33,226 nt of DNA from Alcaligenaceae bacterium UBA6179 (GTDB lineage: Bacteria; Pseudomonadota; Gammaproteobacteria; Burkholderiales; Burkholderiaceae_B): positions 13,298-46,523 of the forward strand of contig DITR01000134.1 in assembly GCA_002422175.1 (NCBI GenBank). The letters run 5' to 3'. This document shows, one piece after another, positions 7,518 through 16,281 of the stretch. Positions within the stretch are counted from its first letter, which is position 1. Every line of letters starts with the position of its first letter. The position numbers and the translations under genes were made by a program. The notes under the pieces are model-generated. The model did not search any database. It saw only the letters and a program-made list of their open reading frames with translations, and was not told the DNA's origin.

Positions 7518-8501
7518 ATGATCGAATCTATTGTTGCCCTGATTGGTGCGTTTGGCATTTTGATTCCCATTCTTATCGCAATTGTCATCATTTTGTATCT
7601 AGTCCCCATTCCACTATGGGTTGCAGCATGGGCTTCAGGTGCTTATGTCGGTTTAACCACCCTCATTGCCATGCGTTTACGTCGTGTGCCGCCGCATACA
7701 ATCGTTACAGCACGTATTAGTGCCGCAAAAGCAGGTTTGCACATCACCCTCAACGAACTTGAAGCACACTTTCTGGCTGGTGGTAATGTTGTGCGGGTGG
7801 TCAACGCTATGATTTCTGCTGACAAAGCCAATATTCCTCTCGATTTTAAGCGCGCCTCGGCGATCGACTTAGCTGGGCGTGACGTACTTGAAGCCGTTCA
7901 AATGTCTGTGTTGCCTAAAGTAATTACCACCCCACGTATTGTTGCTGTGGCCAAAGATGGTATTCAATTAGTTTGTGTTTCACGCGTAACCGTTCGCACC
8001 AATATTGACCGTTTGGTCGGTGGTGCAGGTGAAGAAACCATCATCGCCCGTGTGGGTGAAGGTATGGTGAGCACGATTGGTTCTGCTGCCAATCATAAAA
8101 GTGTGCTTGAAAACCCTGATCACATTTCAAAGCATATTTTAAGTAAAGGCTTAGATGCCGGTACAGCCTATGAAATCTTATCAATTGATATTGCTGACGT
8201 TGATGTCGGTGAAAATATTGGTGCAAAACTGCAAATTGACCAAGCCAATGCTGACAAACAAATTGCACAAGCCAAAGCAGAAGAACGCCGCGCTATGGCC
8301 GTTGCACTCGAGCAAGAAATGCGGGCACGGGTGGTAGAAGCAGAAGCAGAAGTGCCACGCGCGATGGCTGATGCCTTTAGACAAGGCAACTTAGGCATTA
8401 TGGACTACTACCGCATGCAAAATATGAAGTCAGATACCGACATGCGTGAAACCATTGCAGGCAAAACGTCAGCGCCTAATGATGGCAAGCCTGCCGCATG
8501 A
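7518..8501 (+). CDS. floA: Flotillin-like protein FloA
   Basis: A 327-residue bacterial flotillin of the FloA/YqfA (UPF0365) type. Seen: an N-terminal membrane hairpin (about 5-50), an SPFH-type domain starting at RRVPPHTIVTARISAAKAG, LDFKRASAIDLAGRDVLEAVQMSVLPKVI, DISKHILSKGLDAGTAYEILSIDIADVDVGENIGAKLQIDQANADK, and a long Glu/Ala-rich coiled coil (about 240-290). The ATG has AAGGA about 9 nt upstream. Flotillins of this kind assemble in the inner membrane into functional microdomains, and the NfeD partner is encoded immediately upstream, as in Bacillus yqeZ-yqfA. The stop overlaps the next ORF by 4 bp (ATGA). Confidence 0.94.
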   Translation: MIESIVALIGAFGILIPILIAIVIILYLVPIPLWVAAWASGAYVGLTTLIAMRLRRVPPHTIVTARISAAKAGLHITLNELEAHFLAGGNVVRVVNAMISADKANIPLDFKRASAIDLAGRDVLEAVQMSVLPKVITTPRIVAVAKDGIQLVCVSRVTVRTNIDRLVGGAGEETIIARVGEGMVSTIGSAANHKSVLENPDHISKHILSKGLDAGTAYEILSIDIADVDVGENIGAKLQIDQANADKQIAQAKAEERRAMAVALEQEMRARVVEAEAEVPRAMADAFRQGNLGIMDYYRMQNMKSDTDMRETIAGKTSAPNDGKPAA

Positions 8502-9130
8502 TGTGGCCCAAATCTTTGAATAAAAGCCAATCTTTAGGGGCGACTGGGGCGGTCGCCAAAAAGAAAGGTTTGTCTTTTTCGCCATTAATGGTCGTGGCGC
8601 TGGCTGCGTTTATTCATTTGTTTCTTGGCTTTTCATTGGTGGTTTCAGTGATTTTGGCGGTGATCATTTCTATGGGAATGATCGTACGCAATGCCATGAA
8701 ACAACAGTCAAACTTACCGCCTCTACCGCCCAAAGAAGGGGGTGAAGCGGCGTTTGAACCAATCGCCGGCTTACCTGCACCTAATCATAGTGGTCAACCT
8801 CAATCGATTCAAAGAACCCAAAGGGCCGGCGAAGGCTTGCCTGATTTACTTGAGTCGAATGATTGGGGTCGCGATGCGCCCGAGCCAATCGAGGCCAAAC
8901 AAAACGATCTACCCCCAAAGTATGACCGAAGACCTATTGAGCGCTTAAGCCAGTCTATGCCTAAGCGAAATACACCTAGACCGAGCCTCGTTTTACATGC
9001 ACTTACGCCTAACTATGGTCGTAAAACGATTGAGATCCCCAACTTACAAAACCCACAAACCTTAAATCAGTCGATTATCGCAATGACAATTTTAGGTCCT
9101 TGTAAAGCAAATGAAAAAAACAGTTCTTGA
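8498..9130 (+). CDS. Unrecognised membrane protein in the nfeD-floA operon
   Basis: A 210-residue protein whose start overlaps the floA stop by 4 bp (ATGA), so it is co-translated with the flotillin. Seen: a basic N-terminus (KKK), two closely spaced hydrophobic segments (about 29-45 and 47-63) that probably form a membrane hairpin, then a long polar, proline-rich and likely disordered cytoplasmic region with PPLPPK, and a C-terminal stretch LNQSIIAMTILGPCKANE that looks more ordered. I do not recognise the family. It takes the place of the third gene (yqfB-like) of the Bacillus yqeZ-yqfA-yqfB operon, but no similarity can be claimed. It may be an adaptor of the FloA/NfeD complex. It converges on the next gene with an 8-bp gap. 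Confidence 0.8.
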   Translation: MMWPKSLNKSQSLGATGAVAKKKGLSFSPLMVVALAAFIHLFLGFSLVVSVILAVIISMGMIVRNAMKQQSNLPPLPPKEGGEAAFEPIAGLPAPNHSGQPQSIQRTQRAGEGLPDLLESNDWGRDAPEPIEAKQNDLPPKYDRRPIERLSQSMPKRNTPRPSLVLHALTPNYGRKTIEIPNLQNPQTLNQSIIAMTILGPCKANEKNSS

Positions 9131-9138
9131 GTTCTTGA

Positions 9139-10134
9139 TTACTGACTAAAGCGCCCAAAAATCATATCAGGTGCGCTGAGGTTATGACGCGAGGCACTGT
9201 TACGGCCCGCCCACAACTCCGTTACATTTGCGCCTTTAAAATTCATGATGGGGGTTTCTAGCCAACCCGGTTGATTTAACTCAAGCCAAGCCACATCAGC
9301 CACATCAGCATTTGAACGGGTGACGTACATTGAGCGGAACGAAGCAAATGGCAACTGTTTGGGTGTATTTTTTAAAGTCACATCAAGTACCTGACGATCG
9401 CGATCAATCGTTTTGATCGTTACACTGCCAGTACCCCCTTGCTTAAAACTTAAATCAAAGCGTTTAGTCTCTGGGTCAAACGTTATATCGTTTAAAACCA
9501 CGACAGGCCGACCCAGTGTTTCAATCGGGCCGACTAAAAACGATGAGCCGTAGGCTGTCCATCGCATGTCGCGATACGCTAATGGTCGGGCTCGCCAATA
9601 CCCATCAGGCGGGTACAGCACCAAAACTTCTTCCGCTCTTTCTTGATGGCGCACCCAAACTTGCAACATATGCAAGCCTTCAAATTTTTTACCACCGATT
9701 TTTACAGGCACTGTATTAGGGCGCCAGAATGAATTAAAAGTAAAGCCCACAATCCATAAATCATCACTTTCAAATATCGTTATGCGCTTAGGGTGGTCTG
9801 CCCCAAAAACAGGGTCTGCAGTCATGTCGCAAGATGTGAAATCAGGCGCATCTTGGTCGTAGGTAATTAAGCCAATATAGGGTGGGTGAGTGGCCTGCAC
9901 CTGAAATGATTGAACTTGGGGTGAATTAAACGTCAGGGCTACATTATCTTTTTCAGCACACAAAACCGATTCGCTATCGTTTGTTACCTGAACGGCGAGT
10001 TTTTGTGCAGGTGCAGCAAGAACAACTGGGGCCCACCCAGAAAAACATAACCCCATTACCAAAACAGTGCGGGTAAGCCCGCGGTATAAACAACCATTTT
10101 TCATCTGAAAACCTGTCAATTTATTAAGCATCAT
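9139..10134 (-). CDS. Secreted protein of unknown function
   Basis: Up to 331 residues. The frame has ATG-ATG at 10134-10129, but an internal ATG at 10104 (MKNGC) has AGG about 7 nt upstream and gives a cleaner signal peptide: basic start, hydrophobic stretch (TVLVMGLCFSGWAPVVL), then an AAPA-type cleavage region. I consider the 10104 start as likely as the longer one. The mature part is a beta-rich polypeptide with many aromatic residues (GFTFNSFWRPNTVPVKIGG, LHMLQVWVRHQE, GYWRARPLAYRDMRW) and a repeated strand-turn pattern; Cys occurs in VLCAEKD and TSCDMT, possibly forming a disulfide. No domain is recognised. It is transcribed away from the cox cluster and toward the flotillin operon, without operon partners. 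Confidence 0.8.
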   Translation of the reverse strand: MMLNKLTGFQMKNGCLYRGLTRTVLVMGLCFSGWAPVVLAAPAQKLAVQVTNDSESVLCAEKDNVALTFNSPQVQSFQVQATHPPYIGLITYDQDAPDFTSCDMTADPVFGADHPKRITIFESDDLWIVGFTFNSFWRPNTVPVKIGGKKFEGLHMLQVWVRHQERAEEVLVLYPPDGYWRARPLAYRDMRWTAYGSSFLVGPIETLGRPVVVLNDITFDPETKRFDLSFKQGGTGSVTIKTIDRDRQVLDVTLKNTPKQLPFASFRSMYVTRSNADVADVAWLELNQPGWLETPIMNFKGANVTELWAGRNSASRHNLSAPDMIFGRFSQ

Positions 10135-10188
10135 GGGGTTAAGGTAAAGCCTGAATGTTAAAAATTGAATTTTATAACCATCTCGCGA

Positions 10189-10222
10189 TTTGGTTTGGTG
10201 AAGTTTTGGTTTGGTGAAGTTT
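10189..10222. repeat. 16-bp tandem duplication
   Basis: The unit TTGGTTTGGTGAAGTT occurs twice without a mismatch (10190-10205 and 10206-10221). It is in the 274-bp gap between the secreted protein and coxS. The internal TTTGGT motif also repeats within each unit. Confidence 0.85.
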
Positions 10223-10240
10223 TTTTCTGACTAAAACTTC
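10216..10240. other. Inverted repeat after the tandem duplication
   Basis: GAAGTTTT (10216-10223) and AAAACTTC (10233-10240) pair perfectly over 8 bp with a 9-nt loop. The stem is AT-rich and there is no T-run beyond it, so it is a poor intrinsic terminator. It overlaps the second copy of the tandem repeat. Confidence 0.35.
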
Positions 10241-10321
10241 TTCAACAAAGCCCAGAAGTCAAGTCACTAAAAAAATAACCTGACTTGGCAAAAGCTTTAT
10301 AAATAGCCCTACTAATTGAAG

Positions 10322-10367
10322 TCAATGAATCGAAGTCATTGAATTATTGCCATTTGTACTCTAGTAT
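10322..10367 (+). promoter_or_regulatory. Candidate cox promoter with an adjacent inverted repeat
   Basis: TCAATGA (10322-10328) and TCATTGA (10336-10342) form a perfect 7-bp inverted repeat with 7-nt spacing, a possible operator. The right arm overlaps TTGAAT (10339-10344), which is 17 bp from TAGTAT (10362-10367), a weak sigma-70-like pair about 40 bp before the coxS start. Each hexamer matches consensus at four of six positions. No ModE box was found here. Confidence 0.3.
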
Positions 10368-10408
10368 TGAGAAAACAAGAACGATATTGCGATTAACAGG
10401 AGACCTGC

Positions 10409-10876
10409 ATGAAAACCGAACTTTCGGTCAACGGTAAGACTGTAACCATTGATGCCGCTGACAACACATTACTTTCAACCGCTATTAGAGAACACCTACA
10501 TTTAACAGGCACACACATTGGCTGTGATACGGCTCAATGTGGCGCCTGTACCGTCATGATTGATGGTAACTCGATTAAGTCTTGCAACATACTTTTGGCG
10601 CAAGCTGCGGGCACCTCAGTCACCACCATTGAAGGCATTGCTGCGCCCGACGGTACCATGCACCCGATGCAACAAGCATTCAAAGACTGTCACGGCCTTC
10701 AGTGCGGTTTTTGTACACCTGGCATGGTAATGAGTGCCTTAGACCTTTGCGCCAAACACCCAGAGGCCTCTGAAACAGAAATCAGAGAGCTACTTGAGGG
10801 CAATATTTGCCGCTGCACTGGTTATCAAAATATTGTCAAAGCTGTGCAGCAAGGTGCTGCGCACATGAACACTTAA
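10409..10876 (+). CDS. coxS: Aerobic CO dehydrogenase-type small subunit, two [2Fe-2S] clusters
   Basis: A 155-residue iron-sulfur subunit of the molybdenum hydroxylase family. Seen: N-terminal plant-type ferredoxin motif with Cys39, Cys44, Cys47 and Cys59 (GCDTAQCGACTV), and the C-terminal cluster motif with Cys99, Cys102, Cys134 and Cys136 (QCGFCTPG and ICRCTGY). All eight cluster ligands are present. It passes electrons from the Mo site of the large subunit to the FAD of the medium subunit. An AGGAG ribosome site lies about 7 nt ahead of the ATG. It is the first gene of a seven-gene cluster; the large subunit follows after 11 bp. The S-L-M order is typical of form II (BMS-type) clusters, whereas form I is M-S-L. 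Confidence 0.93.
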   Translation: MKTELSVNGKTVTIDAADNTLLSTAIREHLHLTGTHIGCDTAQCGACTVMIDGNSIKSCNILLAQAAGTSVTTIEGIAAPDGTMHPMQQAFKDCHGLQCGFCTPGMVMSALDLCAKHPEASETEIRELLEGNICRCTGYQNIVKAVQQGAAHMNT

Positions 10877-10887
10877 AGGGGTACATC

Positions 10888-13269
10888 ATGGGTTCAAATG
10901 ATTTCGCAAAACTACCCTACATTGGTGAGTCTATTCTTCGTAAAGAAGACGAACGCTTCCTAACGGGTGCAGGAGAATACACCGACGACGTTCAACTGAA
11001 TAATCTAACTTACACCGTCTTTGTGCGTTCGCCCCATGCGCATGCCATCATTAAGTCGATTGATACAAAAACCGCGATGGCTGCACCCGGTGTCTTGGCC
11101 ATTTATATTGGCGAAGATGTTGCACATGACAAAATCAATGGTTTGCCTTGCGGTTGGTTAATTACCAACACCGATGGCACCCCCATGAACGAACCCCCTC
11201 ACCCCATATTGGCTCAAGGTAAAGTGCGCTATGTCGGTGACCACGTCGCGATGGTGATTGCCGAATCTCTCGAAGAAGCGCGTAACGCATCTGAATTAGT
11301 TGAAGTCGATTACGACGTTTTGCCCGCTGTGGCAGATGTGCGCGATACGATGAAAGAAGGGGCACCCTTAATTCACGATCAAGCCCCAAAAAATCATTGC
11401 TATAAGTGGGCAATCGGTGACAAGGCAGCTGTTGATGAAGCGTTTAAATCTGCCGCGCATATCACTAAAATTGATCTTGTCAATAATCGACTCATTCCTA
11501 ACGCAATGGAACCACGCGCTGCAATTGGCTGCTACAGCCGCGCATCAGACGAATATACACTCTACGTTTCAAATCAAAACCCGCATGTTGAACGCTTGTT
11601 ATTGACCGCATTTGTCATGGGACTACCTGAACACAAAGTGCGTGTTATTGCTCCCGATGTAGGGGGTGGCTTTGGTTCAAAAATCTATCTTTATGCAGAA
11701 GATGTCTGTGTGACCTGGGCCGCCAAAAAACTTAACCGTAATATTAAATGGGTTGCCGACCGTAACGAGTCGTTCTTATCAGATGCTCACGGTCGTGATC
11801 ATGTCACACACGCTGAGATGGCACTCGATAAAGACGGTAAATTTTTAGCCTTAAAAGTGAATACTGATGCAAATTTAGGTGCTTATTTATCAACTTTTTC
11901 TACGGCAATTCCCACTATTTTGTACGCCACCTTATTAGCTGGCCAATATGAAACACCGCAGGTTTACGTTGAGGTTGATGCTTGGTTTACCAACACAGCG
12001 CCAGTTGATGCATACCGCGGTGCAGGTCGCCCCGAAGCCACTTATTTACTTGAACGCATTGTGTCTCGCGCGGGTTGGGAACTGGGTCTAACGCAAGACG
12101 ACATTCGTAAACGTAACTTTATTAAGACCTTCCCCTACCAAACGCCAGTCGCCTTGCAATACGACACGGGTAATTTTGTTCAATTAATGGATAAATCACA
12201 AGAGCTCGCTGATGTTAATGGCTTTGCTGCACGCCGAGTTGAAAGTGAAAAGAAAGGTCTGCTGCGTGGCATGGGTTATTCAAGCTATATCGAGGCATGT
12301 GGTCTAGCACCCAGCAATTTAGCGGGTGCTTTAGGGGCGCGTGCAGGTCTATTTGAATGTGGTGAAGTGCGTGTTCACCCTACGGGCAGTGTGACCGTAT
12401 TCACAGGCTCACATAGCCATGGTCAAGGCCACGAAACGACTTTCGCCCAAGTGGTTGCGGCACGCCTTGGTATTTCGGTTGAAAACGTTGATATTGTTCA
12501 CGGCGATACCGGTCGCGTTCCCTTTGGTATGGGCACCTATGGGTCACGATCGATTTCAGTTGGTGGCGCAGCCATTATGAAAGCCATCGATAAAATCGAA
12601 GCGAAGGCCAAGAAGATTGCCGCCCATTTAATGGAAGCCAGTGACACCGATATTGATTTTGAAAATGGTGAATTTACTGTGCGAGGAACTGATAAAAAAG
12701 TACCTTTCGCACAAATTGCGCTGACCGCTTATGTTCCCCATAACTACCCACTTGATAAGCTCGAACCGGGTCTAAATGAAACAGCTTTTTACGACCCCAC
12801 CAACTTTACCTTTCCATCTGGCACATATATTTGTGAAGTTGAAATCAACCCCAAAACCGGTGAAACAAGAGTAGACCGCTTTACAGCTGTTGACGACTTT
12901 GGCACCATCATTAACCCGATGATTGTTGAGGGTCAAGTGCATGGTGGTATTGCCCAAGGTATTGGCCAAGCCTTAATGGAAAACTGCGTTTATGATCGTG
13001 AAACGGGCCAACTATTAACCGGTTCATTTATGGACTACACCATGCCCCGTGCCGATGATTTACCCAACTTTACACTGGGTTATGCCTGCACTCCTTGCAC
13101 CACCAACCCGCTAGGCACCAAGGGCTGTGGTGAAGCGGGCGCGATCGGTTCGCCTCCAGCCGTAATTAATGCTGTACTTGATGCACTGGCACCCTTAGGT
13201 GTAAAAGACTTTGATATGCCTGCCACCCCACTTCGTGTGTGGGAAGCCATTCAATCAGCGCGCGTTTAA
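10888..13269 (+). CDS. coxL: Form II CO dehydrogenase-like large subunit (Mo-MCD)
   Basis: A 793-residue molybdopterin-binding catalytic subunit. The start is the ATG at 10888, preceded by AAGGGG, and not a further-upstream ATG in the same frame. Seen: xanthine dehydrogenase N-terminal domain (KLPYIGESILRKEDERFLTG), VGGGFGSK (Mo-cofactor binding), the active-site loop AYRGAGR at residues 375-381, GSHSHGQGHETTFAQVVA, and the catalytic-Glu loop KGCGEAGAIGSPPA with Glu749. Form I CO dehydrogenases carry AYxCSFR, with the Cys that holds the Cu in the Mo-S-Cu site; this Cys is absent here, so the enzyme is form II. CO oxidation by form II enzymes is disputed, and other aldehydes, purines or N-heterocycles are possible substrates. 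It requires MCD cofactor. Confidence 0.92.
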   Translation: MGSNDFAKLPYIGESILRKEDERFLTGAGEYTDDVQLNNLTYTVFVRSPHAHAIIKSIDTKTAMAAPGVLAIYIGEDVAHDKINGLPCGWLITNTDGTPMNEPPHPILAQGKVRYVGDHVAMVIAESLEEARNASELVEVDYDVLPAVADVRDTMKEGAPLIHDQAPKNHCYKWAIGDKAAVDEAFKSAAHITKIDLVNNRLIPNAMEPRAAIGCYSRASDEYTLYVSNQNPHVERLLLTAFVMGLPEHKVRVIAPDVGGGFGSKIYLYAEDVCVTWAAKKLNRNIKWVADRNESFLSDAHGRDHVTHAEMALDKDGKFLALKVNTDANLGAYLSTFSTAIPTILYATLLAGQYETPQVYVEVDAWFTNTAPVDAYRGAGRPEATYLLERIVSRAGWELGLTQDDIRKRNFIKTFPYQTPVALQYDTGNFVQLMDKSQELADVNGFAARRVESEKKGLLRGMGYSSYIEACGLAPSNLAGALGARAGLFECGEVRVHPTGSVTVFTGSHSHGQGHETTFAQVVAARLGISVENVDIVHGDTGRVPFGMGTYGSRSISVGGAAIMKAIDKIEAKAKKIAAHLMEASDTDIDFENGEFTVRGTDKKVPFAQIALTAYVPHNYPLDKLEPGLNETAFYDPTNFTFPSGTYICEVEINPKTGETRVDRFTAVDDFGTIINPMIVEGQVHGGIAQGIGQALMENCVYDRETGQLLTGSFMDYTMPRADDLPNFTLGYACTPCTTNPLGTKGCGEAGAIGSPPAVINAVLDALAPLGVKDFDMPATPLRVWEAIQSARV

Positions 13270-13285
13270 ATTTAAAGGAACCACG

Positions 13286-14080
13286 ATGTACGACTTCAAA
13301 TACGAGCGGGCTGAGTCAGTTGATCATGCGGTGAAAATGGTTCAAGCCGGAGGCCAACTGCTAGCAGGGGGGCAAACCTTATTAGCCTCAATGAAACAAC
13401 GTCTAACGCAACCTGAGGCTTTAATTGACCTAGGTCGCATGAACGAGCTTGTGGGCATTAAACAGGAAGGTTCAAACTTTATTATTGGTGCCATGACACG
13501 GCATCAAGATGTCGCTCAACATCCAGGTATTAAACAACACATACCCGGCTTAGCTCACTTGGCAGGTGGCATTGGCGACAAACAAGTGAGAGCCATGGGT
13601 ACCATTGGTGGTTCGTTAGCAAATAACGATCCCGCTGCCTGTTACCCCAGCGCTGTCATGGCATTAGATGCAACCCTTCATACCAATATGCGAACCATTA
13701 AAGCTGATGATTATTTTCTAGGTATGTACAGCACCGCACTTGAACCTGATGAAGTCATCACAGCAGTCAGCTTTCCCATTCCTAAAAAATCAGCATATGC
13801 CAAGTTTAAACAACCGGCTTCTCGCTACGCTTTAGTGGGTGTGTTTGTGGCTCAAACAGATCAAGGCGTCAGAGTTGCCATCACCGGCGCAGGCAACGGT
13901 GTGTTTAGACATGAAGGGCTTGAGAACGCATTGCAAGCTTCTTTTACTGCAGCTGCTGTAGACAGCGTCAAAATTGATGACAGTGAGCTAAGTGGTGATT
14001 TGCATGCATCTGCTGCTTATCGTGCCAGTTTGATTATTACTCAAACTCAGCGCGCAGTTGATGCGGCATTGGCTAAATGA
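13286..14080 (+). CDS. coxM: CO dehydrogenase-type medium subunit (FAD)
   Basis: A 264-residue FAD-binding subunit, somewhat shorter than typical CoxM. The ATG at 13286 has AAAGGA about 7 nt upstream; an earlier in-frame ATG overlapping coxL lacks such a site. Seen: FAD-binding motifs AGGQT (27-31) and TIGGS (106-110), followed by DPAACYPSAVMALDA. It is of the xanthine dehydrogenase FAD-subunit family and would accept electrons from the CoxS clusters and pass them to a quinone or another carrier. It starts 16 bp after coxL and its end overlaps the longest possible coxD frame. Confidence 0.92.
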   Translation: MYDFKYERAESVDHAVKMVQAGGQLLAGGQTLLASMKQRLTQPEALIDLGRMNELVGIKQEGSNFIIGAMTRHQDVAQHPGIKQHIPGLAHLAGGIGDKQVRAMGTIGGSLANNDPAACYPSAVMALDATLHTNMRTIKADDYFLGMYSTALEPDEVITAVSFPIPKKSAYAKFKQPASRYALVGVFVAQTDQGVRVAITGAGNGVFRHEGLENALQASFTAAAVDSVKIDDSELSGDLHASAAYRASLIITQTQRAVDAALAK

Positions 14081-14108
14081 TTGCTTCACAAAAGGTTTTA
14101 GCATTATT

Positions 14109-14999
14109 GTGAATACATCAATTGATCAGCTCATCAAGTCGTTTGAGTCGATCGGGTATTTTCCTGATCGACGCTTAGCGACTGCGGTATATTTGGCTCA
14201 AGCCTTAAATCGACCTTTATTGCTAGAAGGCGAACCGGGTGTGGGTAAAACTGAGCTGGCAAAAGTATTGGCTCATATTACCGGTCGATCACTGATTCGT
14301 TTGCAATGTTATGACGGCTTAGAGCAACGTGAAGCATTATATGAGTGGAATTATGCCGCCCAACTTATTCATATGCGCGCAGCCCAAACCGAACGTAACG
14401 CTGAACAAATTGAACAGGAAGTGTATCAATCAAAATATTTGATTCGTCGCCCATTATTACGTGCACTTGAAACACCAGCGCCTGGGGCGGTTTTACTCAT
14501 AGATGAAATAGATCGTGCAGACGAACCCTTTGAGGCGTTTTTACTTGAATATCTGGGCGAGTATCAAGTCAGCATTCCCGAATTGGGTACAGTTCGGGCG
14601 CAACACCAACCCATCACTATTTTGACTAGCAATCGTACACGCGATTTAAGCGATGCAATTAAACGCAGGTGTTTGTATCACTGGGTTGATTACCCTGAAC
14701 GCGAGCGCGAGCTCGCCATTGTGCAACATCGGGTGCCTGACCTGTCGGCTAAGCTGAGTGAACAAGTGACGCAATTTATTGAGCGACTACGCCTGCAGCC
14801 CACGGCAAACGCTTTTTCTCGAAGCCCAGGTATTGCAGAAAGTATTGAATGGGCCAAAGCATTAGTGGCACTCAATACGCTTGAGCTAGACCCTGAAATT
14901 GTGCAAAGTACAGCCGGTGTTATCTTTAAGCAGCGCGATGACGTGTCAGCCCTAGAGCCACTCATCGAAGCGCTGCTTGCCCCTGCTGATGAAACCTAA
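14109..14999 (+). CDS. coxD: CoxD-like MoxR-type AAA+ ATPase
   Basis: A 296-residue AAA+ ATPase from a GTG start at 14109. Seen: Walker A GEPGVGKTE (41-49), Walker B VLLIDEIDRAD, and a sensor-type TSNRTRDLSDAIKRRC. CoxD of Oligotropha takes part in maturation of the CODH Mo-Cu site, and such MoxR proteins pair with VWA partners such as the next gene. The start is uncertain: a TTG at 14058 or ATG at 14061 would overlap coxM by about 20 bp and add 16-17 residues. I chose GTG because the family homology begins at SIDQLIKSFESIGYFPD. AAAGG lies about 13 nt upstream, which is long spacing. Confidence 0.88.
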   Translation: MNTSIDQLIKSFESIGYFPDRRLATAVYLAQALNRPLLLEGEPGVGKTELAKVLAHITGRSLIRLQCYDGLEQREALYEWNYAAQLIHMRAAQTERNAEQIEQEVYQSKYLIRRPLLRALETPAPGAVLLIDEIDRADEPFEAFLLEYLGEYQVSIPELGTVRAQHQPITILTSNRTRDLSDAIKRRCLYHWVDYPERERELAIVQHRVPDLSAKLSEQVTQFIERLRLQPTANAFSRSPGIAESIEWAKALVALNTLELDPEIVQSTAGVIFKQRDDVSALEPLIEALLAPADET

Positions 15000-15019
15000 C
15001 GATTGGTTGAATTAACAGC

Positions 15020-16234
15020 ATGCAACTCGGCGATGCACGAAAGGGTAAGCTAGCCCATAACTTAATTGGGTTTGGTCGAGCGCTTAGGCGTGCAGGCATG
15101 CCAATCGATAGCTCGCGCATCGCCTTAGCACAACAAAGTTGTGCGCTGGTGGGGTTTGATCAACGTCAAGATCTTAAAGCAGCCCTTGAGGCAGTTTTCG
15201 TTAGTCGCCATACCGATCGCAGCGTATTTAGTGAATTATTTGAAGCTTTTTTTCGTAATCCCGAAATTGCCAAACAACTGATGGCACAGTTGCTGCCTCA
15301 AACTAAGGCTGCAACAGAACCTAAACGAAGCCCACGTGCACAAGAAGCCTTAAGCACCCCGCCCCCCATTCAGAAGCAAACAAAGCAAGCACCGCCCAAA
15401 GAAGAAGAAATAAAGCTTGATGCAGCCATGTCAGCCAGTGCACAACATCGGCTTCGGCATGCCGATTTTGATCAGTTAAGTGCGAGCGAATTTAAACTGG
15501 TTGAACGACTTGCGCGTGAAATACCCTTACCCTTACCTCAATTTAAAGCGCGCCGTTCTGTGCAATCAACTCGAGGTGACCGCATACATTGGGGTCGACT
15601 GCTCAACGATGCCGGCCGCTTCGACGGTGAAGTACTGTCGTTACCTAAACAGCGCAGGCGTTTGCAACCACTACCCCTTTTAATATTGGTTGATGTATCA
15701 GGCTCAATGGAACGCTACGCACGTCTCATGTTGGCATTTTTACATCAAGCTACCCGCCACCTGAAGCGCTCAGTTTATGCGTTTGGTACGCAACTTACTC
15801 CCTTGTCAGCCGCCTTTAACGAAGACGATACAGATCAGATGTTGCTTCAAACCAATGCAATGATTAACGACTTTGGTGGCGGCACTCAAATTGGTGAATC
15901 ACTCGCTACGTTTCATAACCATTTTCGACATGAAATGGTGGGACGACGTACCCTCGTTTTGTTAATTAGTGACGGGCTAGATACCGGTGACCTCACTCAA
16001 CTTGATCAACACCTGAATTGGCTCGCTAAACAATCAAGTCAGTTAGTGTGGTTAAACCCTTTATTGCGTTACGATGGTTATGCCCCGTTAGCAGGTGGGG
16101 CACAGTTCATCACAAAGCACGCACACCAAATGCTTGCCATACACAATTTAGACAGCTTAGAAAAATTAGCCCGTTCACTGGCCCAAGTCACCTCAGAACG
16201 CTCGCGCCCCCCTTTTAAGCCACGACCTTCATAA
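15020..16234 (+). CDS. coxE: CoxE-like von Willebrand factor A domain protein
   Basis: A 404-residue CoxE-type protein. Seen: an N-terminal helical region (RKGKLAHNLIGFGRALRRAG), a low-complexity charged/proline linker (about 95-135), and a C-terminal VWA domain starting at LPLLILVDVSGSM with the MIDAS motif DxSxS (Asp225, Ser227, Ser229). Family knowledge: CoxE cooperates with CoxD in metal-site maturation of Mo hydroxylases; VWA/MoxR pairs form chaperone-like complexes. It follows coxD by 20 bp. No clear Shine-Dalgarno precedes the ATG, so coupling to coxD translation is likely. Confidence 0.88.
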   Translation: MQLGDARKGKLAHNLIGFGRALRRAGMPIDSSRIALAQQSCALVGFDQRQDLKAALEAVFVSRHTDRSVFSELFEAFFRNPEIAKQLMAQLLPQTKAATEPKRSPRAQEALSTPPPIQKQTKQAPPKEEEIKLDAAMSASAQHRLRHADFDQLSASEFKLVERLAREIPLPLPQFKARRSVQSTRGDRIHWGRLLNDAGRFDGEVLSLPKQRRRLQPLPLLILVDVSGSMERYARLMLAFLHQATRHLKRSVYAFGTQLTPLSAAFNEDDTDQMLLQTNAMINDFGGGTQIGESLATFHNHFRHEMVGRRTLVLLISDGLDTGDLTQLDQHLNWLAKQSSQLVWLNPLLRYDGYAPLAGGAQFITKHAHQMLAIHNLDSLEKLARSLAQVTSERSRPPFKPRPS

Positions 16235-16281
16235 TCGTCTTACACTTTATGCTTGTTCTCAAATAACTAGGGAAGTCTATT

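Noticed and set aside
10807..10887. Upstream extension of coxL into coxS
   Set aside because: The extra 27 residues overlap coxS in another frame and lack family similarity; the ATG at 10888 has a good ribosome site.
10409..14080. Form I (true Mo-Cu) CO dehydrogenase
   Set aside because: The active-site loop is AYRGAGR, not AYxCSFR, and the gene order is S-L-M.
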